Assembly: GCF_002198715.1 (NCBI RefSeq)
Contig: NZ_MWLK01000021.1
Coordinates: 62,001-126,000, forward strand
Origin: Rhodomicrobium sp. R_RK_3
Lineage (GTDB): Bacteria > Pseudomonadota > Alphaproteobacteria > Rhizobiales > Rhodomicrobiaceae
Reading direction: 5' to 3'
Length of the DNA: 64,000 nucleotides
Below the pieces are notes generated by a model. It saw only the letters and a list, made by a program, of their open reading frames with translations, was not told the origin of the DNA and did not search any database. The position numbers were made by a program, and so were the translations under genes. Below, one piece after another: positions 46,685-56,050 of this stretch (positions are counted from its first letter, which is position 1; every line of letters starts with the position of its first letter).

Positions 46685-47797
46685 TCAGGCCGTCCGGGGG
46701 CGCTTGCGGCGGCCGATCAGCAGGGCGGCGATCGACCCGCGCGCACGCATGGCCGGCGCCTCGACGAATTGCCAGGAGAGGGCGGCGCAGAGCAGGGTCA
46801 GCGGCAAAGCCAGCGCGATATTGCCGTCCCAGGTTCGGCCGGCGGCGAAGCTGTGCGCCATCCATTGCTGCATCGGAAAGGCATAGATGTAGACGCCATA
46901 GGAGAGATCGCCGAAAGGGGTGATCGGGTCGGGGATCTTCGGTGCGTCATAGGCGAGCCAGAGCAGGAAATAGCTGCCCGCGATCAGCCGCGTGGCGCAG
47001 AAGCCGCCGAGCGAGGCGCTGGCGATCACCGCGCCGAGGCAGATCAGGGCGGCCGGCGTGTTGATCCGGATGGCGTCGCGATAGACATAGGCGATGATGC
47101 CGGCGAGGAAGAACTGGCCGAGATGGATGTAGTAATAGGCCGAAAGGCCGTCGGCCGGCGTTTTGATCCAGAATTGCTGCGCGCAGACCAGGGCGAGGAA
47201 GCCGGCGAGCAGCAGGCCGCGCGAGACGAACAGGCCGACCCAGAGCACCAGCGGCAGGGCGGTGTACATCACGACTTCAAAGCTCAGCGTCCACAGGCTG
47301 CCATTGACGCCCTGCATCGCGTTGTTGGTGAAGACGCCGGGCAGCGTGTAGTGCATCTGCAGCAGCATGTTGCGGAAATAGCCGGAAAAACCCCGGTGGG
47401 CGAAATAGGTGGTGAGATCGAGCGAGGTGGTCAGGGGTCCCAGCACCAGGGCCGAGAGGGCGATGACGACCGCGAGGCCGGGGAAGATGCGCATGATGCG
47501 GGCGGTGGCGAAGGCGATCAGCGAGCGCCGCCGCTCCAGGCTCCGGCTGACCAGAAAGCCGCTGATGAAGAAGAAGATGCAGACGGCAACGCCGCCGAAG
47601 GTGGCTTGGCCGCCCGTCCAGGCGCTCAGCGGTTCGGGCGTCGCCGTCCCCGATAGCGGGAAGGCGTGCGAGATCAGCACCAGGCTTGCCGCGATCAGGC
47701 GGATGAGGTCGAAATTATTGTTCGCCCCGTCGCGCGTGTCGATCAGCCTGCGCAGCGGCGTTGCCCGGGTCAGGATGGTGAGGGGCGTGCCGGGCAT
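46685..47797 (-). CDS. acyltransferase 3 family membrane protein (OafA/YrhL-like)
   Basis: A 370-residue protein with about ten helices. The first helix FDLIRLIAASLVLISHAFPL holds the conserved Arg and His of acyltransferase-3 enzymes, and FFFISGFLVSRSLERRRS and NGSLWTLSFEVVMY are typical. It transfers acyl (often acetyl) groups to sugars of O-antigen, exopolysaccharide or peptidoglycan at the inner membrane. It is the last gene of a tight four-gene operon; nine bases separate it from the methyltransferase gene. Confidence 0.92.
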   Translation of the reverse strand: MPGTPLTILTRATPLRRLIDTRDGANNNFDLIRLIAASLVLISHAFPLSGTATPEPLSAWTGGQATFGGVAVCIFFFISGFLVSRSLERRRSLIAFATARIMRIFPGLAVVIALSALVLGPLTTSLDLTTYFAHRGFSGYFRNMLLQMHYTLPGVFTNNAMQGVNGSLWTLSFEVVMYTALPLVLWVGLFVSRGLLLAGFLALVCAQQFWIKTPADGLSAYYYIHLGQFFLAGIIAYVYRDAIRINTPAALICLGAVIASASLGGFCATRLIAGSYFLLWLAYDAPKIPDPITPFGDLSYGVYIYAFPMQQWMAHSFAAGRTWDGNIALALPLTLLCAALSWQFVEAPAMRARGSIAALLIGRRKRPRTA

Positions 47798-47806
47798 GGC
47801 GCGGCC

Positions 47807-49861
47807 TCAGCCGGTCTTGCGGAGCCAGAGGCTGCCGCCGCTATAGGCATCGATATTGCGGAGGAAGGCCGCGTCCTCCGGCAGCAGCGGCGCGAACATT
47901 TCGCGCAGCGCCTCGGGCCGCTGCAGGGCGGCGTTGCTGCTCGACCAGACCACCTCGAAATTCTTGTTCGACATCAGGAAGGCGAGCAGCAGATATTGCT
48001 CGTTCCACATGATGCCGATGTCTTCCAGCCAGATGCGGGGATATTCGGAGGGCAGGAAAATATCGTGGAAGTGCACATAGATGCCCGGCTTCAGGCGCGG
48101 CAGGCATTCGAACATCAAAAGGTTGAGGTCGGAGCCGAGATGGGAGCAATGGCTGGAATCGATGAAGAGCACGTCGCCCGGTTCCAGCGTCTCGAATAAG
48201 AGCGGGTCGACATGCTGGATCTTGCGCTCGATCAGCGTGTGCAGCCGGGGCCGCTGGCTGCGCAGGAACGGCGAGGGGAAGGGCTCGATGCAGGAGATCT
48301 CGATGCGGCGGGCGCAGCGTTCGGCGGCCATCAGCGCGACGGCGGTCGAATAGCCGCTGCCCACTTCGAGGATGCGCTGGGGCTCGAGCCCGCGCACGAT
48401 GCCGTAATAGGCGGCGGCGTCGAGCGCCGAGAACATCGGATTGTTCCAGTAGAAGCGGCCCTCCTGGCCGGGCCGCTCGAGCGGGATGCCGCTCAATTCC
48501 CGGGAGAAGCCGGCGATCCGGCCGAGCATCTCGTCGATCGGCCGGGTAGGGACGGTCTTCCACGCCGCCGCGTATTTGTCGGCGCGCCAATCGCTGTCAT
48601 CGAGCTCGTTGAGGTCGGGGGTGACGGCATAGAAGGTGTTGGCGACGATGGTGAAGCCGTGCTTTTGAAAATTCCGCGTCACCTCCGGCGCGACCCAATG
48701 GCCGGGGCGCATGCCGTGCTCGCGGAAGGATTGCGCGATCTGGGGCAGGGCCTCCATCAGGTCCGAGCGGCTGCGGTTGGGCCGGGTGCGCAGCGGCGGC
48801 GCGTCGGCATGGGCGAGCTGCCGGGTGCGCTCCGTCACCTGGGCAAGATGTTTCAGCCGCTTGCGCAGCGGCCTGACGAAACGCAGCAGCGGCCACAAGC
48901 GCGAGGAACGGATGCGCCCGCCGGTCTCCTGCAGCTCGGCCAGATTTTTGCGCAGGGAGCGGAGCCGCGCAAGCTGTGCGCCGCGTTCGGCGGCGAAGCG
49001 TTCCTGCTGGATCATCAGCGCGTCGATATGGGCGGCATCCTGGGCCGCGAGCGCCGCGCGCAAGGAGGCGATCTCGGCGGTGAGCGGCGCGGTGTCGATC
49101 GGCGGCGCCGGTGGTTGCGCGGCGGCGCGGGCGAGACGCAGCAATGCGCTTTCCGGCTCGCCGTCCCAGACGCCGCTGGCGGCGCCGAAGGCGTGACCGG
49201 CGATACGCGCGGTCAGGCGCAGGGCATCAGCGCATTCGGGATCGGCCGTCCAGCGCTCCAGCAAGGGCTGGATGCCGACGGGAATCTCCGAACCGGGGAA
49301 GAGGACGCCGAGGCCGCCGGAATGGTCGAAGCTGAGATGCGGGAATTCGGCGGACAGCGCCTCCCAGCAGGGCCGGGCGCCGGAGGCGTCCTCTCCGATG
49401 GCGATGTCCTGCAACAGCACGACGCCGGGCGGCGACAGCAAGGGCTGCCAGCCCCGGAAGGCGCGCATTGCGGCTTCGTGCCCGCGGGAGCCGCTGAGGA
49501 GCAGGAGATCGATCCGGGCGTCGCCGATTTCGGCAATGGCGTCGTCGACGTTCTTGCGGATGATGGTGGCCGGCGCGCCGATGGCGGCGATGCCGGCCTC
49601 GACGGCGTGCATCGCGGCGTCGCCCTCATCGCCTGGCCAGTCATCGATGGCGGTCGCCTGCATCGTGAGGCCGCTGGCCTTGGCGGCCGAGAGCGCGGCG
49701 AGGAAACCGCAGCCGCCGCCGGTGCCCAGCGCGACGAAGCGCTCCGGCCGGCAGAGGCCGACGACCAGACGGATCACCGGGATGAGGCCCGCCCGGGGCG
49801 ATGCGACCGCGATCTCCGTCGGGGCGAACAGGGCATTGATCCAGCTTGGGTCCAGAATCAT
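47807..49861 (-). CDS. bidomain protein with two class I methyltransferase-like domains
   Basis: A 684-residue soluble protein. Residues 1-190 form a Rossmann-like domain with a motif-I-type loop ALGTGGGCGFLA (44-55) and acidic ends; residues 255-345 are a predicted coiled coil rich in Arg, Leu and Glu; residues 365-684 form a second methyltransferase domain with ILEVGSGYSTAVALMA (497-512) and DVLFIDSSHCSHLGSD. The second resembles the Methyltransf_24 type often found in glycan clusters. The first has a less canonical SAM loop and may be a sensor or an inactive copy. The arrangement suggests a scaffolded sugar methylase acting on the glycan made by the two upstream glycosyltransferases. Confidence 0.78.
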   Translation of the reverse strand: MILDPSWINALFAPTEIAVASPRAGLIPVIRLVVGLCRPERFVALGTGGGCGFLAALSAAKASGLTMQATAIDDWPGDEGDAAMHAVEAGIAAIGAPATIIRKNVDDAIAEIGDARIDLLLLSGSRGHEAAMRAFRGWQPLLSPPGVVLLQDIAIGEDASGARPCWEALSAEFPHLSFDHSGGLGVLFPGSEIPVGIQPLLERWTADPECADALRLTARIAGHAFGAASGVWDGEPESALLRLARAAAQPPAPPIDTAPLTAEIASLRAALAAQDAAHIDALMIQQERFAAERGAQLARLRSLRKNLAELQETGGRIRSSRLWPLLRFVRPLRKRLKHLAQVTERTRQLAHADAPPLRTRPNRSRSDLMEALPQIAQSFREHGMRPGHWVAPEVTRNFQKHGFTIVANTFYAVTPDLNELDDSDWRADKYAAAWKTVPTRPIDEMLGRIAGFSRELSGIPLERPGQEGRFYWNNPMFSALDAAAYYGIVRGLEPQRILEVGSGYSTAVALMAAERCARRIEISCIEPFPSPFLRSQRPRLHTLIERKIQHVDPLLFETLEPGDVLFIDSSHCSHLGSDLNLLMFECLPRLKPGIYVHFHDIFLPSEYPRIWLEDIGIMWNEQYLLLAFLMSNKNFEVVWSSSNAALQRPEALREMFAPLLPEDAAFLRNIDAYSGGSLWLRKTG

Positions 49862-49893
49862 GGGCGTGCTGCTTTTCTCTCGCGGGGCCGCCG

Positions 49894-51168
49894 TCAGGCC
49901 GCCTCATGCAGTCGGATGGTTCGGGTCAGGGAGGGTTCGCCCGCGTGCGGCGTTCTGTAGAGGCGCCCGTCGCTGGCCAGCACGAACAGCACGACCCGGC
50001 TGCGGCCCTTGCGCAGGTGCGATTGGGTGAGGGGCGTGCGGCCGGCGAAAGCAAAGATCTGCTCCCCCAGTCCGCTCGGTTCGAGGCCGCAACTCGTGAG
50101 ATAGCGGTAGGACGGGCGCAGGCGGGACGGCCGGGACAGGAACAGCAGGCCCGCCACCGGACGCGGCTCCGATCCCCGCATCCTGACCGAGCCGGAGAAA
50201 CGCGCTTCATCGCCGTCCCAGTTGATCTGATCGATGCCGCCGTCGAGCCGGCGCCACAGGCCGACGAAGGGCAGGAACCCGCCGACGGCGTGGACGAAGA
50301 TGGCCGCCATCTCGGCCGAGCGCGCCCGGAGCGGATTGGCGGCGTGATCGTCCGTTTCGGTCATGGTCAACAGCCGCCGCAGCGGCACTTTGACCGTCAT
50401 TGTCTGCTTGTAGCGCTCGATCTCGCCGCGGGCGGCCTGCCAGGGGCGGCCGGTCTCGCCCTCGCCGGACGTCCCGGCGACGGTGTTGGAGCGGTCGGTC
50501 CAATGCACATAGTCGGCGATCGGCGCGCAGCGGGTCAGCTCATCGTCCCAATCGTGATCCTTCAGGGTCGAGAGCAGGAAATAATAATCCTCCAGCGCGC
50601 AAAGATGCTCCGGGAGGGTGACGGATTTGGCGATCTCGGCCTTCATCAGAAAGCTATGGATCGGGTAGGTGTTGGCTTTGAAGACGTCGTATTTCGCATT
50701 GCCGTGCGGGAAGGGCCGTTTGGCGAGACATGCGCCGGCGGGACTGCCGGGATCGAGTTCGGCGATGGCGATGGCACCGAAAGCGGCCGCCTTGCCGGTG
50801 GTCCTGATGCGCTCGACCAGGGTCGAATAAGCCCTCGGATAGAGATAGTCGTCGAAATCCAGGAAGGCGATATAGGCGCCGGTCGCCGCCTGCAATCCCG
50901 CCTGCAGCAGCTTGCTGCGGTGGTCGCCGGGGCCCAGATTGCGCAGGTTGACGATTTCGGGCGGGCGTGTCTCGGCGCGCCAGGGCAGGCGGCCGGAGGC
51001 CTGCCTGACCGCGTCCTCGTCGGCCGCGGAAAAGTCCTGCAGCATGATGACCGGGCTGAGCCAGGCATAGCGCTGGCCGCAAAGCGACATCAGCGCCAGT
51101 TCGAGCCGGTCGAGGCGGCGCGGATCATGCAGGCGCAGGATGGTCGAGATGTAAGCGGGCGTGCTCAT
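49894..51168 (-). CDS. glycosyltransferase, GT-A type
   Basis: A 424-residue cytosolic enzyme. Residues 1-230 are a GT-A fold: ISTILRLHDPRRLDRLELAL, GDHRSKLLQAGLQAATG and the metal site AFLDFDDYLYP (Asp104, Asp106 and Asp107). The C-terminal 190 residues (from about GEIERYKQ) are a separate region I do not recognise, with a beta-rich ending. The donor sugar is unknown. It starts three bases after the preceding glycosyltransferase gene ends. Confidence 0.85.
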   Translation of the reverse strand: MSTPAYISTILRLHDPRRLDRLELALMSLCGQRYAWLSPVIMLQDFSAADEDAVRQASGRLPWRAETRPPEIVNLRNLGPGDHRSKLLQAGLQAATGAYIAFLDFDDYLYPRAYSTLVERIRTTGKAAAFGAIAIAELDPGSPAGACLAKRPFPHGNAKYDVFKANTYPIHSFLMKAEIAKSVTLPEHLCALEDYYFLLSTLKDHDWDDELTRCAPIADYVHWTDRSNTVAGTSGEGETGRPWQAARGEIERYKQTMTVKVPLRRLLTMTETDDHAANPLRARSAEMAAIFVHAVGGFLPFVGLWRRLDGGIDQINWDGDEARFSGSVRMRGSEPRPVAGLLFLSRPSRLRPSYRYLTSCGLEPSGLGEQIFAFAGRTPLTQSHLRKGRSRVVLFVLASDGRLYRTPHAGEPSLTRTIRLHEAA

Positions 51169-51171
51169 CGG

Positions 51172-52020
51172 TCAGGACCAGCGGAAGGGGGCAAAGCCGA
51201 AATAATGCCGGAAATCGGCGACCTCGCCGCAGCGCGGATGACCGAGCGGCTGGCCCGCCCGGGAGCCGGCGCGGAGGGCCTCGTCCGGCGCGTCATAGAG
51301 CATTTCGGCGAGCAAGGTGGTCAGCCGGAGCGGCGCCGCGCCGCAAAGCCATTTCGACATCAGCCGCTTCATCGACAGCGCCATATGCCAGCGGGCGAAA
51401 CGGCTGTCCGGCCGATCCTGCACGTCATGGAAGAAGAAGGCGTCGGGCGCGATGATGCAGGCCGCGCCGGCGAGACGCGCGCGCCAGGAATAATCGACAT
51501 CCTCGCAATACATGAAGAAGCCGTCGTCGAACCCGCCGATCTCGGCGTGCAGACGCCTCGGCACCATCAGGCAGGCGCCGGAGCACCACGGCGTCGTCAG
51601 CGCCGCGCAATCGTAGAGCTTCGGATGCTCATTGGGGAATTGCCGCGCCTCGATCAGCGCGAAATCATCGAATTGGCTGCTGCGCGCGTGCATGGCCTTG
51701 ATGGCGTCTGCGTGCAGAAAGCCATCCGGATTGCAGGCAAGATAATGGCTGGCCCCGTCGGCGAAGGCGGCGTCCATCAGCAGGTTATGGCCGCGCCCGA
51801 AGCCGATATTGCCCCGATGGGTGTAAAGCTCGGCATCGATCCCGCCGGGAACCGCCTCGGCGAAGGCGGCGTCGGTCGTGCGGCCGGAATTGTCGATGGC
51901 GGCCAACCGGCATGGCAACCCGGCGGCCTCGCCCGCGACGCGCACCGATTGCGCCAGCCGCCGCAGATCCTCAACCGGCGTCTCGTACAGCACCACGCCG
52001 CAAACAACCGAAGCTCCCAT
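51172..52020 (-). CDS. family 2 glycosyltransferase (rhamnosyltransferase-like)
   Basis: A 282-residue GT2-type enzyme. NIGFGRGHNLLMD (71-83) is the segment shared by rhamnosyl- and WsaF/WbbL-like transferases, NPDG (97-100) occupies the metal-binding DxD place, and GGFDDGFFMYCEDVDYSWRA is the conserved acceptor loop. It probably adds a deoxyhexose such as rhamnose to a lipid-linked glycan. The start at 52020 follows GGAGG; a TTG further upstream at 52089 is unlikely. It is the first gene of the glycan operon; an isolated rfbC at 62 kb could feed dTDP-rhamnose. Confidence 0.87.
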   Translation of the reverse strand: MGASVVCGVVLYETPVEDLRRLAQSVRVAGEAAGLPCRLAAIDNSGRTTDAAFAEAVPGGIDAELYTHRGNIGFGRGHNLLMDAAFADGASHYLACNPDGFLHADAIKAMHARSSQFDDFALIEARQFPNEHPKLYDCAALTTPWCSGACLMVPRRLHAEIGGFDDGFFMYCEDVDYSWRARLAGAACIIAPDAFFFHDVQDRPDSRFARWHMALSMKRLMSKWLCGAAPLRLTTLLAEMLYDAPDEALRAGSRAGQPLGHPRCGEVADFRHYFGFAPFRWS

Positions 52021-52225
52021 CGCCTCCAACCCCCGCCAAATGCCGGACAGGCGTTCTTTAAAGGCGTGTGGCCGGGTGAGAGCAATCAAAACCTAGGGTT
52101 GCTGAAAAGAAAATAACAACTTTTGGCAATGTGGCGCCGTTGCCGCGATACACTCCTCCCTCAATGCGCAGCCGATAGCCGACAGTGCGCGGATCGGTGT
52201 CCTGGACGATGACACAGGCATGGAT

Positions 52226-52864
52226 TCAGAACAGAGCGCGCAGGGTGTCCGGAGCGGCGTAGCGGACGGTCTCGCCCTCGACCCAGGCGGCGCCGGAGGC
52301 GACCAGCGCCAAAGCGTGCGGATAGAGCCGGTGTTCGGCGGCGAGGATGCGGGCGGCGAGCGTGTCCTCGGTGTCGCCGGACAGGACCGGCACGGCGGCT
52401 TGCGCCAGGATCGGCCCGGCATCCATCTCCGCGCGCACGAAATGCACCGTCGCGCCTGAGATCGAGACGCCGGCGTCGAGCGCCTGCCGCTGCGGATGCA
52501 GCCCCCGGAATGCGGGCAGCAGCGAGGGATGGATGTTGAGCTGGCGGTCGCGCCAGGCTTCGCAGAAGCCCTCGGTCAGCAACCGCATGAAGCCGGCGCT
52601 GGCGACGATCTCGATGCCCGCCTCGCGCAAGGCGCGGTCGAGATCGGCGTCGAAGGCGGCGCGGTTGGGGTAGGCCTTGTGGTCGATCACCGCCGCCGGG
52701 ATGCCGGCCGAGCGCGCGCGCTCAAGTCCGAACGCGCCGGGGCGGTTGGAGATGACAAGGGCGATTTCGGCCGGGTAATCGGGCGCGGCGCAGGCGTCGA
52801 TCAGGCTTTGCAGATTGCTGCCGCGCCCGGAAATCAGAACGCCGACGCGCTTGCGTATTGTCAT
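52226..52864 (-). CDS. purN: phosphoribosylglycinamide formyltransferase
   Basis: A 212-residue enzyme transferring a formyl group from 10-formyl-THF to GAR in purine synthesis. The start [18 protein letters not shown] and the active-site loop [20 protein letters not shown] with the catalytic Asn and His are present, as is the later DAGPILAQ with the catalytic Asp. Its ATG overlaps the purM stop (ATGA), so the pair is coupled. Length is normal. Confidence 0.97.
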   Translation of the reverse strand: MTIRKRVGVLISGRGSNLQSLIDACAAPDYPAEIALVISNRPGAFGLERARSAGIPAAVIDHKAYPNRAAFDADLDRALREAGIEIVASAGFMRLLTEGFCEAWRDRQLNIHPSLLPAFRGLHPQRQALDAGVSISGATVHFVRAEMDAGPILAQAAVPVLSGDTEDTLAARILAAEHRLYPHALALVASGAAWVEGETVRYAAPDTLRALF

Positions 52865-53943
52865 GCCGAGACCTTGAGGGCGCCGGAAAAGCGCACGGGC
52901 GCGCCGTCTTCGCGCGGAACGAGGGCGCCGATGGGCTGCGCCGTCTCGCCCTGGCTTTGCATGAAGGCGCAGAGCGCGTCCGCATCGGCGGCGGTGCAGA
53001 CCACGGCGAGGCCGATGCCGCAATTGAAGGTGCGCAGCATTTCGGCCTCCGCGACGCCGCCTTCGCGCGCGATCCAGGAGAATACCGGCTGCGGTGTCCA
53101 GGCGCCGAGGTCGATCTCGGCAGCAAGGCCCGAAGGCAGCACGCGCGGCAGATTCTCCGGCAGGCCGCCGCCGGTGATATGAGCGAGCGCCTTGACCGTG
53201 CCGGTATGCCGGATCGCGCTAAGAATCGATTTGACATAGATGCGCGTCGGCACGAGCAGCGCTTCGGCCAGCGATTGCCCGGGGGCGAAGGGCGCGGGCG
53301 CGTCCCAGGCGAGGCCGCGATCGGCGACGAGCCGCCGCACCAGCGAAAATCCGTTCGAATGCACGCCGGAGGAGGCGACGCCGATCACCACATCGCCCGC
53401 CGCGATATCGCCGCGCGGCAAGAGCGTTCCGCGCTCGGCGGCGCCGACGGCAAAGCCCGCAAGGTCATAATCGCCCGTCGCGTAGAGCCCCGGCATCTCG
53501 GCCGTCTCGCCGCCGATCAGGGCGGCGCCGGCCTGCCGGCAGCCTTGCGCAATGCCGGCGACGACCGTCTTGGCGACCGCCAGCTCCAGCCGGGCCGAGG
53601 CGAAATAATCGAGGAAGAACAGCGGCTCGGCGCCCTGCACGATCAGGTCGTTGACGCACATGGCGACGAGATCGATGCCGATGGTTTCGTGGCGGCCCGA
53701 TTCGATGGCGATCTTCACCTTGGTGCCGACGCCGTCATTGGTGGCGACCAGCACCGGATCGCGGAACCCGGCCGCCTTCAGATCGAACAGCGCGCCGAAC
53801 CCGCCCAGATCCGCGCCCGCGCCCGGCCGCGCCGTCGCGCGCGCCAGCGGCTTGATCGCCTCGACCAGCGCGTTGCCGGCATCGATATCGACGCCGGCCT
53901 TGGCGTAAGTCAGCGCGCCATCGCCGTTTTTTCCGGCAGCCAT
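52861..53943 (-). CDS. purM: phosphoribosylformylglycinamidine cyclo-ligase
   Basis: A 360-residue AIR synthetase, ATP-dependent, step five of purine synthesis. N-terminal [19 protein letters not shown], the glycine-rich loop [17 protein letters not shown] and [13 protein letters not shown] are diagnostic. It overlaps purN. The start at 53943 is chosen by family N-terminus ([16 protein letters not shown]); an ATG 18 codons upstream is less likely. It is divergent from the DUF2066 gene. Confidence 0.97.
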   Translation of the reverse strand: MAAGKNGDGALTYAKAGVDIDAGNALVEAIKPLARATARPGAGADLGGFGALFDLKAAGFRDPVLVATNDGVGTKVKIAIESGRHETIGIDLVAMCVNDLIVQGAEPLFFLDYFASARLELAVAKTVVAGIAQGCRQAGAALIGGETAEMPGLYATGDYDLAGFAVGAAERGTLLPRGDIAAGDVVIGVASSGVHSNGFSLVRRLVADRGLAWDAPAPFAPGQSLAEALLVPTRIYVKSILSAIRHTGTVKALAHITGGGLPENLPRVLPSGLAAEIDLGAWTPQPVFSWIAREGGVAEAEMLRTFNCGIGLAVVCTAADADALCAFMQSQGETAQPIGALVPREDGAPVRFSGALKVSA

Positions 53944-54174
53944 GCCTGATGTCTCCATTTCGGGCGCAGACAAGCCCGGGCCGTTCATCTTCGTCAACCC
54001 CTACCTTGCCATTATCCCATTTTTGCCCGCAGCGCGATGGCCGGACATAAGGGGCGATGGCGTTTCGGGCCGTCATCGCGTAAATAGGGCTGAATTCCCG
54101 CCCAATCGCGAAGGAATCATAAGGCGATGCGGATGTTTTTCGGCGAGATCGGCCGCCTGACTGGGGGTGTGACG

Positions 54175-55263
54175 ATGGTGAGGACTGGTTTTTTTGCGTT
54201 TTTGGCCGGCATGACGGCCTGCGCCGCGCTGCCGCTGGCTGCGCCGAAAGGGCCGACGATCTATACGGTCGCGAAAGTGTCGGTGACGGCCGACGCCGAC
54301 AATGCCGTCACGGCGAAGGAGAAGGCGCTGGCCGAGGCGCAGCAGATCGCCTTGCGCGCGCTGTTGAAGCGGATGACGCCCTATAATGTCCAGGCGCGGC
54401 TGCCGGTGCTGGAGAATGACATCGTCGAGCGCATGGTCGACGGTTTTGCGGTGCGCCGCGAGAGCAATTCCAACACCCGCTATATCGCGACGCTCGATTT
54501 CACCTTCGAGCCGGCCGCGGTGCGCGACATTCTGAACCGTTTCGGCCTGCCCTATACTGACCAGCAATCGCCGCAGGTGCTGATGCTGCCGGTGATGACC
54601 GAGGGCGGCGCGCCCCGTCCGGCCAGCACCAATCCCTGGTTCGAGGCGCTGTCGGGCGTCGATGCCGAACATTCGCTGACCCCGGTGAAGCTCGCCGCGC
54701 CGCGCGACGACGTCTCCTCGATGATCGGTGGCCTCAGCACCAATGGGCGCAGCCTGTTCGAGACGCTGACCTATCAGTACCGCTCCGAAAATCTCGTGCT
54801 GGCCGTCGCCGAGGTCGATCCGCAGATCACGACGCTGCGGATGCGGTTGCTCGGCAAGGATGCCGTCGGCAATTTCTCGCTCGACCGCACCTTCCGCATT
54901 CCCGACCGCGATATCGATTATACCGCCAATCTTGCCGCGCAGGTGGCGGTAAAGGTGATCGAGGCGCGCTGGAAGCTGACCCGGCTCGCCAGCCAGGGCG
55001 TGACGGCGACCTCGGGTCCGGCCGAAGTGCAGACGGTGGCGCTGATCGCGCAGTTTTCCGGGCTGAAGGCCTGGCAGGAGATGCGGGTGCGGCTGCAAAA
55101 GGTGCCGGGTCTGCAAGGTCTCGACGTCAAGGCGCTGAATGCGCGCGGGGCGAATATCACGGTCGATTTCCCAGGCGGGGCGGAACGTCTGGCGCAGGCG
55201 GCGCAGTCGCAAGGGCTGGCGCTGGAGCAGCGGGGGCCGGACTGGCTCCTTGTCACGCGATGA
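54175..55263 (+). CDS. DUF2066 family protein, secreted
   Basis: A 362-residue protein with a signal peptide (about 1-22, FFAFLAGMTACAALPLAA). The mature part has ALAEAQQIALRALLKRMTP and ENDIVERMVDGFAVRRESN, typical of DUF2066, a family of unknown function nearly always found between purM and a CDP-alcohol phosphatidyltransferase-hdaA pair, as here. GGGGGTGTGACG supports the start at 54175. Possible roles in envelope lipid biology are inferred only from its neighbours. Confidence 0.88.
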   Translation: MVRTGFFAFLAGMTACAALPLAAPKGPTIYTVAKVSVTADADNAVTAKEKALAEAQQIALRALLKRMTPYNVQARLPVLENDIVERMVDGFAVRRESNSNTRYIATLDFTFEPAAVRDILNRFGLPYTDQQSPQVLMLPVMTEGGAPRPASTNPWFEALSGVDAEHSLTPVKLAAPRDDVSSMIGGLSTNGRSLFETLTYQYRSENLVLAVAEVDPQITTLRMRLLGKDAVGNFSLDRTFRIPDRDIDYTANLAAQVAVKVIEARWKLTRLASQGVTATSGPAEVQTVALIAQFSGLKAWQEMRVRLQKVPGLQGLDVKALNARGANITVDFPGGAERLAQAAQSQGLALEQRGPDWLLVTR

Positions 55264-55275
55264 GGCGCTAGTGGC

Positions 55276-55869
55276 GTGCAACTGGTCTATCTGCCCAACA
55301 TCATAACCGTCTCCCGCCTGTTCCTGGTGCCGGTCATCATTTGGATGATCGTCGCCAACGAACTACTTGCGGCCTTCATCGTCTTTCTGACGGCGGGCCT
55401 CACCGACGCACTCGACGGCTTCCTGGCGCGGCGCTTCAACTGGCAGACGGAACTGGGCGCCTATCTCGATCCCGTCGCCGACAAGGCGCTGCTGATGGGC
55501 GTCTATGCCGTGCTCGGCTTTTACGGCCATCTCCCGGCCTGGCTGGTGATCCTGGTCGTCAGCCGCGACGTGCTGATCATCGGCGCGGTGATGCTGTCCT
55601 GGCTGCTGCACCGGACCGTCGCCGTGCATCCGCTGATGATCAGCAAGATCAATACGGCGATGCAGATCGGCCTCGCGGTGCTGGTGCTGGCCGAGGGCGG
55701 CCTGCAGATCGGTCTCGGCCCCTATATCTTCGTGCTGATCTGGACGACGGGCCTGACGACGGCGCTTTCGGCGGGGATCTACCTCGTCATCTGGATGCGC
55801 CGCATGGCGAGCTACGATATTGACGAGCGCCTGAAGAAGTCCGGCCCGCAGCCGGGGACGATGAATTGA
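55276..55869 (+). CDS. CDP-alcohol phosphatidyltransferase (PgsA-like)
   Basis: A 197-residue inner-membrane enzyme with five or six helices. The complete active-site motif D-x2-D-G-x2-A-R-x8-G-x3-D-x3-D is visible (Asp44, Asp47, Gly48, Ala51, Arg52, Gly61, Asp65, Asp69). It joins CDP-diacylglycerol with an alcohol; family members make phosphatidylglycerophosphate or cardiolipin-type lipids. The start is GTG at 55276, 12 bases after the DUF2066 stop. The context with hdaA is conserved in the order. Confidence 0.92.
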   Translation: MQLVYLPNIITVSRLFLVPVIIWMIVANELLAAFIVFLTAGLTDALDGFLARRFNWQTELGAYLDPVADKALLMGVYAVLGFYGHLPAWLVILVVSRDVLIIGAVMLSWLLHRTVAVHPLMISKINTAMQIGLAVLVLAEGGLQIGLGPYIFVLIWTTGLTTALSAGIYLVIWMRRMASYDIDERLKKSGPQPGTMN

Positions 55870-55909
55870 TGCGGGGATGGGCCGGTCCACCGCCTCTCCG
55901 CCGCACAGT

Positions 55910-56014
55910 GTCATCCCGCGAAAGCGGGGATCCAATACGCCGCAGCAGCAGAATAAAGGCATAACGTCCCGGCCCACTCATTGATTACTGATCTCCGCTT
56001 TTGCGGGGATGACA
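55910..56014. repeat. inverted pair of family (i) variant repeats before hdaA
   Basis: TGTCATCCCGCGAAAGCGGGG (from 55910) and the imperfect inverse CTCCGCTTTTGCGGGGATGACA (to 56014) flank about 60 bases, including TACGCCGCAGCA, also seen inverted at 37272. No gene lies inside. The right arm ends about 37 bases before the hdaA GTG. Confidence 0.88.
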
Positions 56015-56050
56015 AGAAGGCAATATACTGAACTTCTCGCGGAGTATTGC

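Noticed and set aside
49846-52116. 756-codon plus-strand frame opposite the glycan operon
   Set aside because: Spans three real genes on the other strand, with low-complexity composition and no recognisable motif.
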